Assembly (NCBI RefSeq): GCF_018143015.1
Contig: NC_054746.1
Span: 14,995,532 to 15,059,531 of the forward strand
DNA length: 64,000 nucleotides
Source: Lytechinus variegatus
Lineage: Eukaryota > Echinodermata > Echinoidea > Temnopleuroida > Toxopneustidae
Reading direction: 5' to 3'
The notes beneath the pieces are model-generated. The model searched no databases. It was not told the origin of the DNA and saw nothing but the letters and a program-made list of their open reading frames with translations. Positions 33,054-43,063 of this stretch are shown here, piece by piece (the stretch's first letter is position 1; each line of letters starts with the position of its first letter). The translations under genes were made by a program, and so were the position numbers.

Positions 33054-34600
33054 CTGATTGAGAGACAAAATGAGGTGTTAGGTGTTTTCAAGAGGGGGGG
33101 GGGGGGCTTATTTCCTTAAAAAAAATTATTACACCACTTTGAAAGGCACAGGGAATAATTTGCAAAACAAATTTTGATTAGCATTTTGAATCAAGAAATT
33201 GAATCTTTACCAAGTCCTGTATAGTACTACATAAAATCTATAACACATAAGACTTTTTGGAGTAACAGTCTTTAAAAAATGTGGAGCAATTTGTAATGCT
33301 ATCCCCAGAAAATTTTTCCATCCCCAGAAAATTTTTCCCTGCAAATCGTGACAAAACACGAGTCATGACCTCCAAAATGGCTATTTTTCACAATAACAAA
33401 CTGAATGCTTAGAGGTTAACATCTTTTCTGAAGTTGCCAAAAGAACTGCTACAAACAATATTCAAGGATATGTAAATGATCAATATTCTACATATTGTAC
33501 ATAACCATGACAAGTTAAAGTTTTACAGCTTAATGACTCATTGTGCAAAAATAAAATATTGGCCATTGGAATGGAAGAATAGCCCCCAAATAGCCATGGT
33601 CAATTGCCCAAATAGGGCAAAGATAGCTCTACAAATGGTGAAAACCCATTTCAGAGAAAATCAACTTCAAAGTTTACTATAATTTTACTAGTTCACAGTA
33701 ATTTTATAGTTTACTACAATGGTTGGAAAGACCAAGACAATTGTTTGACATTGGTATCCTTATTTTTACACAAAACCAAGGATCGTGGAAATATCGCAAA
33801 GAGCTCCATGCTTGTAATTTCGGCTTGAGCGTTTTAGATTTCCCCTGTACAAAAACGCCATGGGGAATACAACAACCCTGACTGCGATTTCAATGCGCGC
33901 GGTCAGTCAAAACGTCTTATCGCTTTTAATGTGCAAAGTCAATGCAGTGCAGATGGCCAATACGAAAGTTTGGTTAACCGTGCGGATTGAAATCACGGTC
34001 ACACAATGCAATGATCCTCCACTTCTCTTGTACATGTATGTTCTATATGGTTTGGGTTATGATACTCCTGCTCCCTAACAACATGTATCAAAACTCTATC
34101 AATAACTATATCAACATGACTGAACACCTACTTGTGACAAAGCTTGAACTGTCCATTAATGACATTTGAGTGGAGGGCTTCTGTACTTCCAGGAACGCTC
34201 CATATCAGACTTAATCCTCAATCCTTCTGCTCTCTATCAATACACAGAATATTTAAAAAGGGTCTAATGTAAAAAAATGTGAGACATTTTCGAGACGGTG
34301 TGGAAATTTTTGTGGGCAAGATCGGCGAGCGCGAATTTAATAACACACAAATTTATGAGCATCTATTTTAATGCAAGTTTTGAACCACGGTTCAATTACT
34401 TGTATCGTTTTGGCAAAGTCGAGTCATGCCAAAAACCTAAAAATGTGAAATTTAAGCATTTTTTTACTAGTCTAACGTTAGACCTACTTAATTTTCATTT
34501 TTTCCTGGAGAGTTTTTGACATATTTTGTATTTTACTCCACAATGTCAAACAACAAAACTAGATCTAATGTTTGTTATTAGGACGAACTGAGGGCATGGT
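33054..34600. other. no supported gene
   Basis: A 19-base word, atccccagaaaatttttcc, is repeated in tandem at about 33301-33338. The CpG-richer stretch 33840-34000 carries a 72-codon plus-strand frame without splice signals. It may be part of an unclassified element. Confidence 0.4.
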
Positions 34601-34635
34601 TAGAATTAACCAAGGGAGCTCCTGCCCGCGAAGTG

Positions 34636-34823
34636 GACACAGATTCCTGACATCAAGGCACAAACTGGACCCTCAAAAAAAGGAAAAGTTAGACCTCTGT
34701 CGCGTTCGTTCTCGGTATCGATCGGCCATTTTGTTTTCAATTTTGACAGATGGATCACAAACAAGACAGAACTTTCCTTTTCTTGAGGGTCCAGTTTGTA
34801 CCTCGATGTCAGGATTCTGTGTC
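34636..34823. mobile_element. foldback element, about 55 bp arms
   Basis: The left arm at 34636-34690 and right arm at 34770-34823 are near-complete complements (gacacagattcctgacatca; caaactggaccctcaa). The arm sequence is related to the inner arm of the larger palindrome at 35955-36405 (ctgacatctgggcacagact, ggaacctcaa), so both belong to one foldback family. Confidence 0.75.
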
Positions 34824-34929
34824 TCACGATAGACCTTCATTTATAATATAATTGAGGTAAGCGCATAATTTATGTTTTCCCCTTTTATTTTGAGTGCTAT
34901 TGCGACCCAATTCTACCCCATCTTGGAGA

Positions 34930-35345
34930 GCATAGACAGCTGGCAGCCGTCTGTTTAGAGGAGTTTTTAAACATTAAATTTTTTAAAAAATTTATCCTCG
35001 TAAACAGACGGCTCGCTATCGTGCAGCCATCAATAGGGGTTAACAATGCAAAATCCCCCCCCCCATCAGGGCTCATCGATTTTTTGTCTTTATTCCATAA
35101 AAATAAATCAAAAGAACTTGTCCAAAATAAAGATCATTACAGTATTCCGTTTTGGCCTGAAATGCACCAAAACAGGGAAAAATTGACTTGCTTCTGCTGG
35201 ACATCGCACAACTTCACTTCCCTGTTTTATCCGAGCTTAATACATAAATGGCCATTGAATCCCCTATACAGATCGAGGTACATTATTAGAACTTCAGTCT
35301 CTCTATTTGTTGAGTGGAGCCAACAGAGTTCAGCGGAACAACCAA
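34930..35345 (+). repeat. dispersed repeat, copy 1 (uninterrupted)
   Basis: It begins with a hairpin (cagccgtctgtttagaggag..ctcctcgtaaacagacggct type) and continues through gcaaaatccccc, ttttgtcttta, catcgcacaacttcacttcc and a gatcg..acttc.gtctct.tatttg run to ggagccaacagagttcag. The same blocks occur in order at 36870-37130 and 38402-38556, where a repeat array interrupts them. A tail piece recurs near 41470-41515 (aacaaccaac..cttttggtctag). Confidence 0.65.
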
Positions 35346-35773
35346 CATTTAACAGAGACAGAAACTTTTGGTCTAGTGTCCGCCTTGTATTACACGGACG
35401 AGTCCTGGGTTCCGGGCCGGAGCTCCCTGGGCTAGTTAGACTTTTCTATTCTACTTCTTCTACTTCTAGCCTTTCAGAATTCTAGGCCCAAATTCAATAA
35501 ATTAACAGTCAAACTAATCGTTCTTCTTTCCAACATCACTCAGATTCATGATCATTTAGAAAACTTATGGCAGTTTTGCTGCGACAATTTCTTAGCGGAT
35601 TCAGGAAACCCTCTCGTTGACTTAGAGCGTTTTTCGAGGTCAATTCAAAACAAAATCAGCCGATAATTGCACCTCTCCAGCTCCACTTCGCTTACTTAAC
35701 TGGATCTCTGGACCGACACTCGTCGTGAATCACAATCAAATTCACAATCACATGACAACATTCATCATGATCT

Positions 35774-36722
35774 AACCCAGGCCGGGGGGGGGGGACACTC
35801 AATCAAAAAAGTGGTAGGGGTGTGCCGCGGGCGAGACAAAAAAAGGGGGCCTTGGAGCGGGCTTATTGTAAAAAGGAGGGTCCTCGGAACTACAATTTTG
35901 TGAAACGGGGGTCCTTGGAACGGATCGCCAGCGTGTGAGTACGTGCCTATGCACCCCAAAGCTTAACCCAGGACCTTACGTGCAATTTGGCATACTCACC
36001 TAACAAGCGTGAAGTATGGTCAAAATAATTCTCCGAATAAATACATGTAGTTAAAACAGAAATCAAGCACTTACCACGATTATATGGATGATGGTCTAAT
36101 GAGTGGCAGTTTTTCTGACATCTGGGCACAGACTGGAACCTCAAAAAACGAAAAGTTCTCTCCTTCTACCCCCGTTTCAATCGGTCATTTTGTTACAATT
36201 CATAATTTTTGAGGTTCCAGTCTGTGCCCAGATGTCAGAAAAACTGCCACTCGTTAGACCCTCATCCATATAATCGTGGTAAGTGCTTGATTTCTTTTTT
36301 AACTATTTATTCGGAGAATTATTTTGACCATACTTCACGCTTGTCAGGTGAGTATGCCTTTACACGTAAGATCCTGAGTTCCCTGGGTTACCCTAAGCTA
36401 TGGTACGAGCATGCGTGCATGATGCAGCTAGCGCGGCCTCCGCCGGGTGCGCTCGCGCAGAGACGATGGTTGGACAGCGCTCGGCAGCCGCTTTTTACCA
36501 AAATTGCAGCAGATCAATCCGACCGGAACGGCGTAACGATAAATACATGAAATATGATGAAAAAGCTTTGGAGTGGATTTCTTTCTTCTTTTTTCTCGAT
36601 AAGAACAAAATGCTAGATTATGCCTGGCTTGGAACGGAAATTCGGGTGTAAAAATGGGGGTCCCCTCCGCGGCACATACCCACTATGCATTATATACTGA
36701 ATGCCCCCCCCCCCCGGGAACC
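35774..36722. mobile_element. G-rich TIR element interrupted by a foldback
   Basis: The left end (ccgggggggggg, cactcaat, gtggtaggggtgtgccgcgg) and right end (ccgcggcacatacccactat, gcattatatactgaatg, poly-C) are inverted relatives. Blocks such as cttggaacgga occur on both sides. The inner part is broken at about 35955 by a separate palindromic element, and element sequence resumes at about 36397 (agctatggtacgagcatgcg). No transposase frame is present. Confidence 0.6.
35955..36400. mobile_element. large palindrome, about 190-200 bp arms
   Basis: The left arm (about 35960-36155) and right arm (about 36205-36395) are almost exact complements, through ggcatactcacctaacaagc, gtgaagtatggtcaaaataa and ctgacatctgggcacagact. 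The loop is only about 50 bases. The ends show taacccagg and ccctgggtta, with agct on both sides (35957 region and 36397 region) as a possible short duplication. It sits inside the G-rich element at 35774-36722. The arm identity suggests a recent insertion or gene-conversion upkeep. Confidence 0.8.
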
Positions 36723-36828
36723 CAGGCCAGGGAGCTCACAGAAACACTCACTAACAACAAAAAGTTAGGCCTATCGTAATCCAGGAGCTCCCGCCTGTGC
36801 AGCGGCTGGGAGCTCCCTGGCCTGGGTA
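36719..36828. mobile_element. short palindromic element
   Basis: cccaggccagggagctc at 36721-36737 pairs with gggagctccctggcctggg at 36808-36826. A second internal pair uses caggagctcccgcc. The related words ggagctccctgg (35420 region) and gggagctcctgcccgcg (34614 region) show that this short unit is scattered through the cluster. Confidence 0.6.
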
Positions 36829-36869
36829 AGGCCTAATGACTCGACGTTACAATGTAACATGAAAAGATA

Positions 36870-37130
36870 CGCCCTAGACAGCTGGCAGCCGTCTGTTTCG
36901 AGGAGTTTTTTAACATTTTTTTTTTTTAATTTCTCCTCGTACACAGACGCTCGCTAGATCGTGCAGCTACCATTAGGGGACTTGCAATGCAAAATCCCCC
37001 CGTAGGGGCTCTTCAAGTTTTGTCTTTAATGAATAAAAATTTTGAAAATTAACGCGACCAAATTGCAAATTAATATTCCCTCTTGGCATTAATTGCCAAA
37101 AAACGGAGAAAAATGAAGTTAAAAGGAACA
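36870..37130 (+). repeat. dispersed repeat, copy 2, left part
   Basis: This matches the start of 34930-35345 (acagctggcagccgtctgtt, gaggagtttttt, ctcctcgt, cgctcgct, gcaaaatcccccc, ttttgtcttta). The match is lost at about 37130, where the DR1-bearing array element begins, and resumes at 38402. Confidence 0.6.
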
Positions 37131-38405
37131 ACAAGTGGAATGCCTCTGGCCGTCTCACCTGCATCACGCGGTTCAATATAGCAGCAGTGCTGACTTTGCA
37201 TACTACTCTGACTCGCACAAGATGTTCAGTGATACATGGTTACTCTTATGTCCTCTTTTTATGAACTAGACCAATAAACTTACAGAGATATGATGGTTAT
37301 TCAACAAAAAACCCCAACATGGCCAAAGTTCATTGACCTTAAATGACCTTTGACCTTGATCATGTGACCTGAAACTGGAACAGGATGTTCAGTGATACTT
37401 GATTACTCTTATGTACAAGTTTCATGAATCAGATCCATAAACTTTCAAAGTTATGATGGTAATTCAACAGATACACCCAATTCGGCTCAAGTTCATTGAC
37501 CTTTGACCTTGGACATGTGACCTGAAACACGCACAGGATGTTCAGTGATACTTGATTACTCTAATGTCCAAGTTTAACGAACTAGACCAATAAACTTTCA
37601 AAGTTATGATGGTAATTCAACAGATATCCCCGATTCGGCCAAAGTTCATTGACCCTAAATGACCTTTGACCTTAATCATGAGACCTGAAACTTGCACAAA
37701 ATGTTCAGTGATGCTTGATTACTATTATGTCCAAGTTTCATGAATCAGATCCATAAACTTTCAAAGTTATGATGGGAATTCAACAGATATCCCCAATTCG
37801 GCCAAAGTTCATTGACCCTAAATGACCTATGACCTTGATCATGTGACCTGAAACTTGCACAAAATGTTCAGTGATGCTTGATTACTATTATGTCCAAGTT
37901 TCATGAATCAGATCCATAAACTTTCAAAGTTATGATGGGAATTCAACAGATATCCCCAATTCGTCCAAAGTTCATTGACCCTAAATGACCTTTGACCTTG
38001 GTCATGTGACGTGAAACTCATGCAGGATGTTCAGTGATACTTGATTAACCTTATGTCCAAGTTTCATGAACTAGGTCCATATATTTTCTAAGTTATGATG
38101 ACATTTCAAAAACTTAACCTCAGGTTAAGATTGCGATGTTGATTCCTCCAACATGGTCTAAGTTCATTGACCCTAAATGACCTTTGACCTTGGTCATGTG
38201 ACATGAAACTCTAATAGGATGTTCAGTAATACTTGATTAACCTTATGGCCAAGTTTTATTAACTAGGTCTATATACTTTCTAAGTTATGATGTCATTTCA
38301 AAAACTTAACCTCAGGTTAAGATTTGATGTTGACGCCGCCGCCGCCGCCGTCGCCGTCGGAAAAGCGGCGCCTATAGTCTCACTTGCTTCGCAGGTGAGA
38401 CAAAA
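37130..38405 (+). mobile_element. DR1-bearing array element, about 1.25 kb
   Basis: The left end is gtggaatgcctctggccgtc, tcacctgcat and a ttcaatatagcagcagtgct block. The right end is cacttgcttcgcaggtgaga. gtctcacctgc and gcaggtgagac are inverted. The inside is a tandem array of about six units of 153-192 bases. Each has a tgacct-t-tgacct direct repeat (37344, 37497, 37660, 37986, 38178; one variant with a central a at 37823), followed by catgtgacctgaaact and tccaagtttcatgaa. A gccgccgccgccg run closes the array. It interrupts the repeat at 36870-38556. Confidence 0.7.
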
Positions 38406-38556
38406 ACAGTGACTTACCTCGGCTGTCGCACAAATTCACTTCCCCGTTTTATCCAATAAGACTTAAGAAGTACATAAACATATGGCCATTGAGTCCCTGT
38501 GCAGATCGCGCTTGAACTTCGGTCTCTGTATTTGGTGAGTGAAGCCAATGGAGTTC
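38402..38556 (+). repeat. dispersed repeat, copy 2, right part
   Basis: gtcgcacaaattcacttccc, cgttttatcc, tggccattgagtccc, gaacttcggtctct and gaagccaatggagttcag match 35195-35335. Together with 36870-37130 this restores the uninterrupted copy. Confidence 0.6.
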
Positions 38557-38710
38557 AGGGGCCTGTTGCATGAAATGGTCTTTCGTAGAACCGTTCTACG
38601 TAAGAACGAGATATCGCTCAACTGTTTCACAAAGCCGATTTGGGCGATACGAAGAATGGTCCTTGGAAAGACACCTCCAGACATGTCCTACGTAGGCATG
38701 ATCTTCTTTG
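38554..38710 (+). mobile_element. fragment with caggggcctgttgcat end
   Basis: The start is like the palindrome at 25.5 kb, but the body (cgtagaaccgttctacgtaa, gaagaatggtccttgg) is different. Related words occur in inverted order near 40845-40965 (gaagaatggtcctagg, cgttcctacgtatcgc, tcatgcaacc). The two may be ends of one decayed element of about 2.4 kb, but no target duplication is visible. Confidence 0.35.
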
Positions 38711-40192
38711 CACACAGCCCGCCACCGTCAGCAATGAGAGAAAATGCGGTTACGGGAAGCCACACTGACATATCACCTTTAAACATATTTTTTAGGGGGT
38801 TGATGCGTTTTATCTGGGATGGCGCCAAGTTATTTTTTACATGGGGGCTAGTTGTCATCACTTTTCAGGTCGACAAGACGACCAAAACGGAAGTCATTTT
38901 AACTTCTCTGAGGGTAATGTAAGCCCAAATATTTTCAAAATATGTTTTCTTTTATTCTCCCTATACGTCCTATCCCCACCCCCTTTTCCATTACAAAATA
39001 AATAAACTTGAACTATGAAATGGGCTGCACTCCCTATCTGACTCCTTATGCTTTCTCAATATAGATAATTAAACAACATGAAAACAATTTTCTTAAAAAG
39101 TAATTATTTAAGTAAAAAACGTGTTTATAAGGTTCAGCAAAAAAAAAGACACATAACTAAGATGTTAAACATGCTAACTCATTTATTTTTATTCATTTTC
39201 ATTATAATTATTATTTTTGATGAGCTTGATTATAATCAATGAAAATTAATTCTTGAATGGATTTGGGATAACTTGAGATGTAACAAAACAAAGATCTGCA
39301 GAAATAGCTAATTGAATTTAAGATACAGATTAGGCCCATAGCTTACGAATCCATCACAATCATACAAATGAAGATAAGTTCACAAAGAAAAGATTATGAA
39401 AAGTCTATACGAATAAGAGGCGCATTTCAAATCACAGGGTAGGCCCAAAAAGAATCACGTTAGTCGTATATTCTTAAACCTTATATTCTTATATAAATTT
39501 CCATTAATTCAGTGATCGACTTTAAATATGACCAACGTTTATGATTAAACGTTTATGATCATTGTAATTTTTGGCATTATTTCCGGTTAACGGTATTTTT
39601 TCCATTGCGGATTACACAGCTTTTTCTCTGTTTTAATTATTATTGCATAGCACTACTTTATTCACTTGGCCATGTTTGCAGCAATGTTCATATTTTTCTT
39701 GTCTTCGGATACTGATCATGCAACTGAGGTATGTTTACTCTAAACACTCACATTTGTATTTCTTGCGTTATATCTAACAAATGAAATAAATAAATTACAT
39801 ATTTCACAAGCAGCCTCTCATATTTTCCTTTTTAGTCTCATACAATCAGACACTGTTGATTTTGTTTACACCATTCAAACCATATTTTTACCTCAACAAA
39901 TAACATATTAACGCATAATTTGCAAAATTGTCATCATATATAAGTATTCTATAAAATATAGAATATTGAACTCCTAAAATGTCTAAATTTCTAAGTTAAA
40001 TCAATTTTTATATCGGGCAAGGGTCTCTTTCGTTGAAATATCAATGAAAGGTGTCTTTAAAAGGACACCGTGTTCTAAATAAGGGATATACTTAAATAAA
40101 TAAAAAATACTTATAAAATTTTGATTTTATTCAGTTATGTTTGTGAATCTTCAAAGTTTTTTCTCTTTTTACCTCATAAAGTAAGCTCCATA
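38711..40192. other. AT-rich DNA, no gene seen
   Basis: Contains an aataaataaacttgaact word near 38998 that resembles a LINE 3' tail, and a small repeat, aacgtttatgatt.aaacgtttatgatc, near 39535. No exon is supported. Confidence 0.4.
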
Positions 40193-40664
40193 TAGTGAGT
40201 GATTGTATTACCGACCGGCCTTGTATTACCGAACGCGCGCATCATATGCGTCAGAAAATAATCAAATACGCTCAAACCTTTGCAACTTCCTTCCAAAGGG
40301 AACTTAAATAGAAAAATGATGAAAAATTATCAAAAACACAATTTTGAAGTCTTTATATCCTCAAAACAATAAAATATGGTCAAAATAGCTCATCAGTGAC
40401 TTTGTTGTTTTCCCAACTTTTCCCATAGAAAACACACGTTCGGTAATACGATACCTTTTCAAGTGACCAAAATTTTTCACTTGCGAAGAGGAGTCCGATT
40501 GGAAGCTGATGTCGTAAAAATGAAAAACAATTTCGGCAAAATTTCTGCATATTTATATTTTGTAGGTATTTTTGTATTTATGGTGAAAGTTTGGTGAATT
40601 TTATTGGAATAATGTGTTTGATATGATCAAATTCATGAAAAGTGTTTGGTAATACGATCCACTA
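40193..40664. mobile_element. TIR element with reiterated gtattaccgaac motif
   Basis: The left end, TA then gtgagtgattgtattacc, and the right end, ggtaatacgatccac then TA, are imperfect complements. The motif gtattaccga recurs near both ends (40205, 40222) and inverted at 40440 (cgttcggtaatacgat) and 40647. This is the same design as the 867 bp element: short termini plus repeated subterminal sites and no coding capacity. Confidence 0.55.
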
Positions 40665-41361
40665 CCATACATCAATTCTACAATCAGTAATAAATTAAAC
40701 ATCATTTGAATTTTGATCTCTTTTTATTGAAATAAATGATTTTAAGAAAACTCGTCATTCCGAAATAAAAGGTTCAGGTGACGATGAAGACTAAATATTT
40801 TTCCGATACTATCGATATAAAACGATGTCGCGGACTTGGAAGACAAAATTGCCTTCGTGAAACGGAAAGCGCTGATTTGTCGCCAATCTTCATATCTCGG
40901 AAGAATGGTCCTAGGACGTTCCTACGTATCGCTCATCTCGTCATGCAACCACTTGTTCACTGCTACCACCCTGCCTGTGGTGAATCTACGGACTATGGTA
41001 TGCGACTATGCCATTGTTGTACAGAGCACACACTTCAAAAAAATCATTAAAATATCACTTTTGTGACCAAAATTACTAATTTTCATACAGTTGCAATTGA
41101 TTTTTCATTAGTAACTTGGGAATAATTTTTGTATTCACCAGAGCGCTCAAAAACTTGAATTTTGGGCATATTTTTGTGTACGCCCTCTATTGGTGGAAAG
41201 TAATGGCAAGAAAATTTTCATTTTTTGATCTCTATTTTTAATTAAGAAAAAAAGATTTAAAGAATCAAATTGAAATAAGAGCCAAGTAGTATGAATAATA
41301 GGTGTAATGAAAACTGTCAGTGTAAAAAATCAAGCATTTGCCCCAAAGAAAAAGAGAAAAT
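40665..41361. other. repeat debris, no gene seen
   Basis: Includes the inverted partner of the 38.6 kb fragment (40845-40965). Two overlapping plus-strand frames of 76-90 codons here are in that repeat and are not called. Confidence 0.4.
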
Positions 41362-41520
41362 AAGCCAAACATTGCCACCCTTATTTTGCCACACATGGAG
41401 ATATAACTGAGAACAAGGTTATATTATTACCTTGTTCATTGAATGAGTGCATGCAACCCGATCCAGCTGAACAACCAACAAAACAGAGACCGAAGCTTTT
41501 GGTCTAGATAGGCCCTAGGC
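41362..41520 (+). repeat. dispersed repeat shared with 1.93-2.05 kb and 35.3 kb
   Basis: aagccaaacattgccaccct, cacacatgg and ttcattgaatgagtg match 1964-2047. The following aacaaccaac..cttttggtctag matches 35337-35385. Confidence 0.45.
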
Positions 41521-41787
41521 CTACATCCAACATCATGTAGATTTACTGACTCATAAAATAGAACTCACTGAAATATTGCGTTCATATCCTACTCCATAAT
41601 TGATTGCTGCCCTAAGTTTCTGAATAATAAAGTTATCCTGACATGTCAAAATACTTCTACAGATACAGCATACAGTCGGGTCTACAGTAGATCTACACAC
41701 GTATACACACTTGACTGGACTCCTATCTTGAATTTGAGCGCGCCGTCAAATAAAAAGTAGCGCCCTCTTTCAGTCAAAACATTATAA

Positions 41788-43060
41788 TCTCATTGATTGA
41801 TTGATTTTATTTGTCAGGTAACTGTGAACATGTACATGAAAATATGAACAGTAGTGTATACCTTGACAGGATTGCCCATGAAAGCCGAGATGGCTTATTT
41901 CCAATGGGGTCCTTACATCAGTAATTGACAACAATGTACATCTATGAAAAAACACCTATATAAATCTACAAACTACATCAATTAAGTCTAGACCACTAAA
42001 TTTACACGAAGAATTGTAAAACTTAATATATAAAAAGATAAAAACAAATAAGTTTGCCATGAAAACCATTTACGCAAAATATGATTAAATAATTGTAAAA
42101 CAGGTTGAGTAAACGATCATTACTTCTAGGTTACATATGAAAATTATACTATAATCAGTTTTTAAGTAGCGCTAAATGCATCGAAACTAATACAAGATTC
42201 ATGAATCGTAAAAGATATGAAAAAGTACAAATAAGTTTGAAATCAAACTTTCACGCAAACAACAAAAGATGATGAAACAATGTAAAACAAGTTGATTAAA
42301 TAAATCATAACTAAATAGTTATATATAAGACTACATGATACACATGAAATTAGAAAGAATATTTAACATTACAGAGCGGGGACATTTTTAAAGTGTTGTT
42401 TCAATACTCTTTTAAATTGCGTAAAAGTCTTAACCGATTTAACATGATTAGGGAGGGAATTCCAAAAATGTATACCATTATAATAAAATGTGTTGCCAAT
42501 TTGACCTTTTCTCATAGGTACAACAAAGTTAAACAGACTATTTCTTGTTTCATGCCCGTGAATATTAGATGACCGTGTAAAGTTTTTTGATATGTAATGA
42601 TATTCGTTTGAATAGAAAATTTTATGAACATGGTGAAGTATAAGTTGTTGCGACCTCAAGTCTATGCGAAGAAGGCCAGCTTTTTCGATTTCATTCTTCC
42701 CAACATGTGTTCTTGGGTGTAAGGAAGTAATAAATCTAACAATCTTATTTTGAATAATTCTAAACTTTTTTTGATCAACCTTTCCAAGACTGCAGTACCA
42801 TACTGCATTAGCATAATCAAATAAACACTGTATTAATGAGAAGCTTAAAATGCGTCTGGATTTCGTATTCATGCAGTTTTGATACCGGTATAGAAATTTC
42901 AAGCGAGCATTAGCTTTTTTGACAATAGAGTCAACCATAGATGTACATGAGAGATCACTATTTAATATCAGGCCTAAATACTTCACGGAATTGTGTCTCT
43001 TAATTAATTGATTGTTATAGTATATATTGAAATCATCTGTATGCTTAGACCTAATCAATC
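41788..43060 (-). mobile_element. 5'-truncated LINE (CR1/Jockey group), minus strand
   Basis: The minus-strand copy begins around 43060 inside the 3' half of its coding region. It carries about 570 bases of 3' untranslated DNA (tggaaataagccatctcggc, then ttcacagttacctgacaaat) and ends in an aatcaatcaatcaatg tail at about 41792. A truncated 5' end and a short tandem-repeat 3' tail are usual for the CR1 group. It abuts or cuts the end of the TIR element at 43064-44226. Confidence 0.75.
42369..43058 (-). CDS. LINE reverse transcriptase, C-terminal part
   Basis: This is a 229-codon frame covering the region after the catalytic domain. It has VKYLGLILNSDLS near residues 25-37 and a LYRYQNC..SRRILSFSLI stretch. 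Further on are LFDYANAVWY, QNKIVRFI, a KAGLLRIDLRSQQL segment and WNSLPNHV near the end. This order (YLG..LD, K..R, YA..VW, Q.K..R, L.R...L, WN.LP) is the conserved tail of CR1/Jockey-group LINE ORF2 proteins. The polymerase and endonuclease parts are missing because of 5' truncation. The first in-frame codon is not a real start. The frame is otherwise uninterrupted, suggesting a fairly young copy. Confidence 0.8.
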   Translation of the reverse strand: MIRSKHTDDFNIYYNNQLIKRHNSVKYLGLILNSDLSCTSMVDSIVKKANARLKFLYRYQNCMNTKSRRILSFSLIQCLFDYANAVWYCSLGKVDQKKFRIIQNKIVRFITSLHPRTHVGKNEIEKAGLLRIDLRSQQLILHHVHKIFYSNEYHYISKNFTRSSNIHGHETRNSLFNFVVPMRKGQIGNTFYYNGIHFWNSLPNHVKSVKTFTQFKRVLKQHFKNVPAL

Positions 43061-43063
43061 ACA

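Noticed and set aside
35021-35485. 154-codon plus-strand frame
   Set aside because: It lies in a dispersed repeat whose second copy (36.9-38.6 kb) does not keep the frame.
38554-40965. One 2.4 kb element bounded by inverted ttgcatga words
   Set aside because: The ends are too diverged, no target duplication is visible, and an independent TIR element and plain AT-rich DNA lie between.
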